Origin: Verrucomicrobiales bacterium
GTDB taxonomy: Bacteria > Verrucomicrobiota > Verrucomicrobiia > Verrucomicrobiales > DEV007
DNA length: 5,723 nt
Assembly: GCA_023253615.1 (NCBI GenBank)
Contig: JALRFZ010000411.1
Location: 1-5,723, forward strand
Direction: 5' to 3'
The notes beneath the pieces are model-generated. The model was not told the DNA's origin. It did no database searches and worked only from the letters and a program-made list of their open reading frames with translations. Position 1 is the stretch's first letter. Each line of letters begins with the position of its first letter. The position numbers and the translations under genes are program-made. Positions 5,488 to 5,723 of the stretch are shown in pieces.

Positions 5488-5703
5488 ATGCCAGTCCCGC
5501 CCGCATTTCTCCTGCCCGAGTCTGGCAAAGTGGAGCGGTCCCGGGTTATTGAATGGGATGCTGCCAAGGGATCGTTCCGCCGCGGCTTTTCGCTGACCGT
5601 GATCCTGCACGAAGCACTCGCGCTGGATTTCCTCCTCGGCTGGCACGCAGGTCGGGGGCTTTTCGATTTTGTTCTGAATTCCCTTTCACGATCACCGGTA
5701 TGA
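5488..5703 (+). CDS. Hypothetical 71-aa protein, possible leaderless small ORF
   Basis: I do not recognise this protein. It has 71 residues: a polar start (MPVPPAFLLPESGKVERSRV), a central segment IEWDAAKGSFRRGF, and a moderately hydrophobic stretch SLTVILHEALALDFLLGW (35-52) too charged to be a clear membrane helix. Support for it being a gene is its start 7 nt after a perfect TATAAT and the overlap of its TGA stop with an ATG (ATGA, 5700-5703) that may open the next gene (first residues MNSAASVS, then the window ends). Its third codon positions are less GC-rich than in the large genes upstream, which argues either for recent acquisition or for a chance frame. It could also be a decayed remnant. 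Confidence 0.35.
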   Translation: MPVPPAFLLPESGKVERSRVIEWDAAKGSFRRGFSLTVILHEALALDFLLGWHAGRGLFDFVLNSLSRSPV

Positions 5704-5723
5704 ATTCCGCCGCATCCGTTTCA

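Noticed and set aside
5303..5506. Minus-strand frame of 67 codons ending in PPVGIEPTT
   Set aside because: Its end is the antisense translation of the tRNA; VGIEPTT is a well-known spurious peptide produced by reading tRNA genes backwards.
5383..5646. Minus-strand 87-codon frame opposite the 71-aa ORF
   Set aside because: No motif or promoter, and the plus strand has better start context; neither is certain.

Overview
The window is a GC-rich stretch of a Gram-negative bacterial chromosome; a TonB/ExbB/ExbD inner-membrane energising system implies an outer membrane. The mix of a Rex repressor, a bacterial OGG1-type glycosylase, a long-linker TonB and near-complete absence of Shine-Dalgarno sequences would fit Verrucomicrobiota or a relative. 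That placement is inference; nothing here proves it.

Layout, left to right. Bases 2-3741 read as one plus-strand gene string with gaps of 9, 16 and 11 nt and a 4-nt overlap: the C-terminal part of rex (NADH-sensing repressor, cut by the window edge), an OGG1-family 8-oxoguanine glycosylase/lyase, a TonB-like energy transducer of 457 aa, an ExbB/TolQ channel protein and an ExbD/TolR partner. A repeat-filled spacer (3742-3917) follows, with an 11-bp direct repeat, four ATACTC hexamers and an inverted copy that could fold into a hairpin. Next comes def (peptide deformylase, plus strand). Convergent to it on the minus strand is a 142-aa unknown protein whose last 47 residues are 36 Asp/Glu. Upstream of that minus-strand gene is a good intrinsic terminator pointing the same way, about 70 nt before the start codon. 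A tRNA-Asn(GTT) on the plus strand is followed directly by a strong imperfect hairpin. The last 230 bases hold a perfect TATAAT box placed for a leaderless 71-aa ORF, whose stop overlaps (ATGA) a possible start of a gene beyond the window.

How the genes work together: TonB, ExbB and ExbD form one machine that uses the proton-motive force to energise outer-membrane transport. Rex and the glycosylase are linked thematically by redox state and oxidative DNA damage, and may share the transcript. Def is a housekeeping enzyme of N-terminal protein maturation, here without its common partner fmt. Most of the window is ordinary. The parts that deserve attention are the acidic-tail protein and its upstream terminator, the repeat spacer, the glycosylase's altered orphan-base pocket, and the leaderless small ORF.
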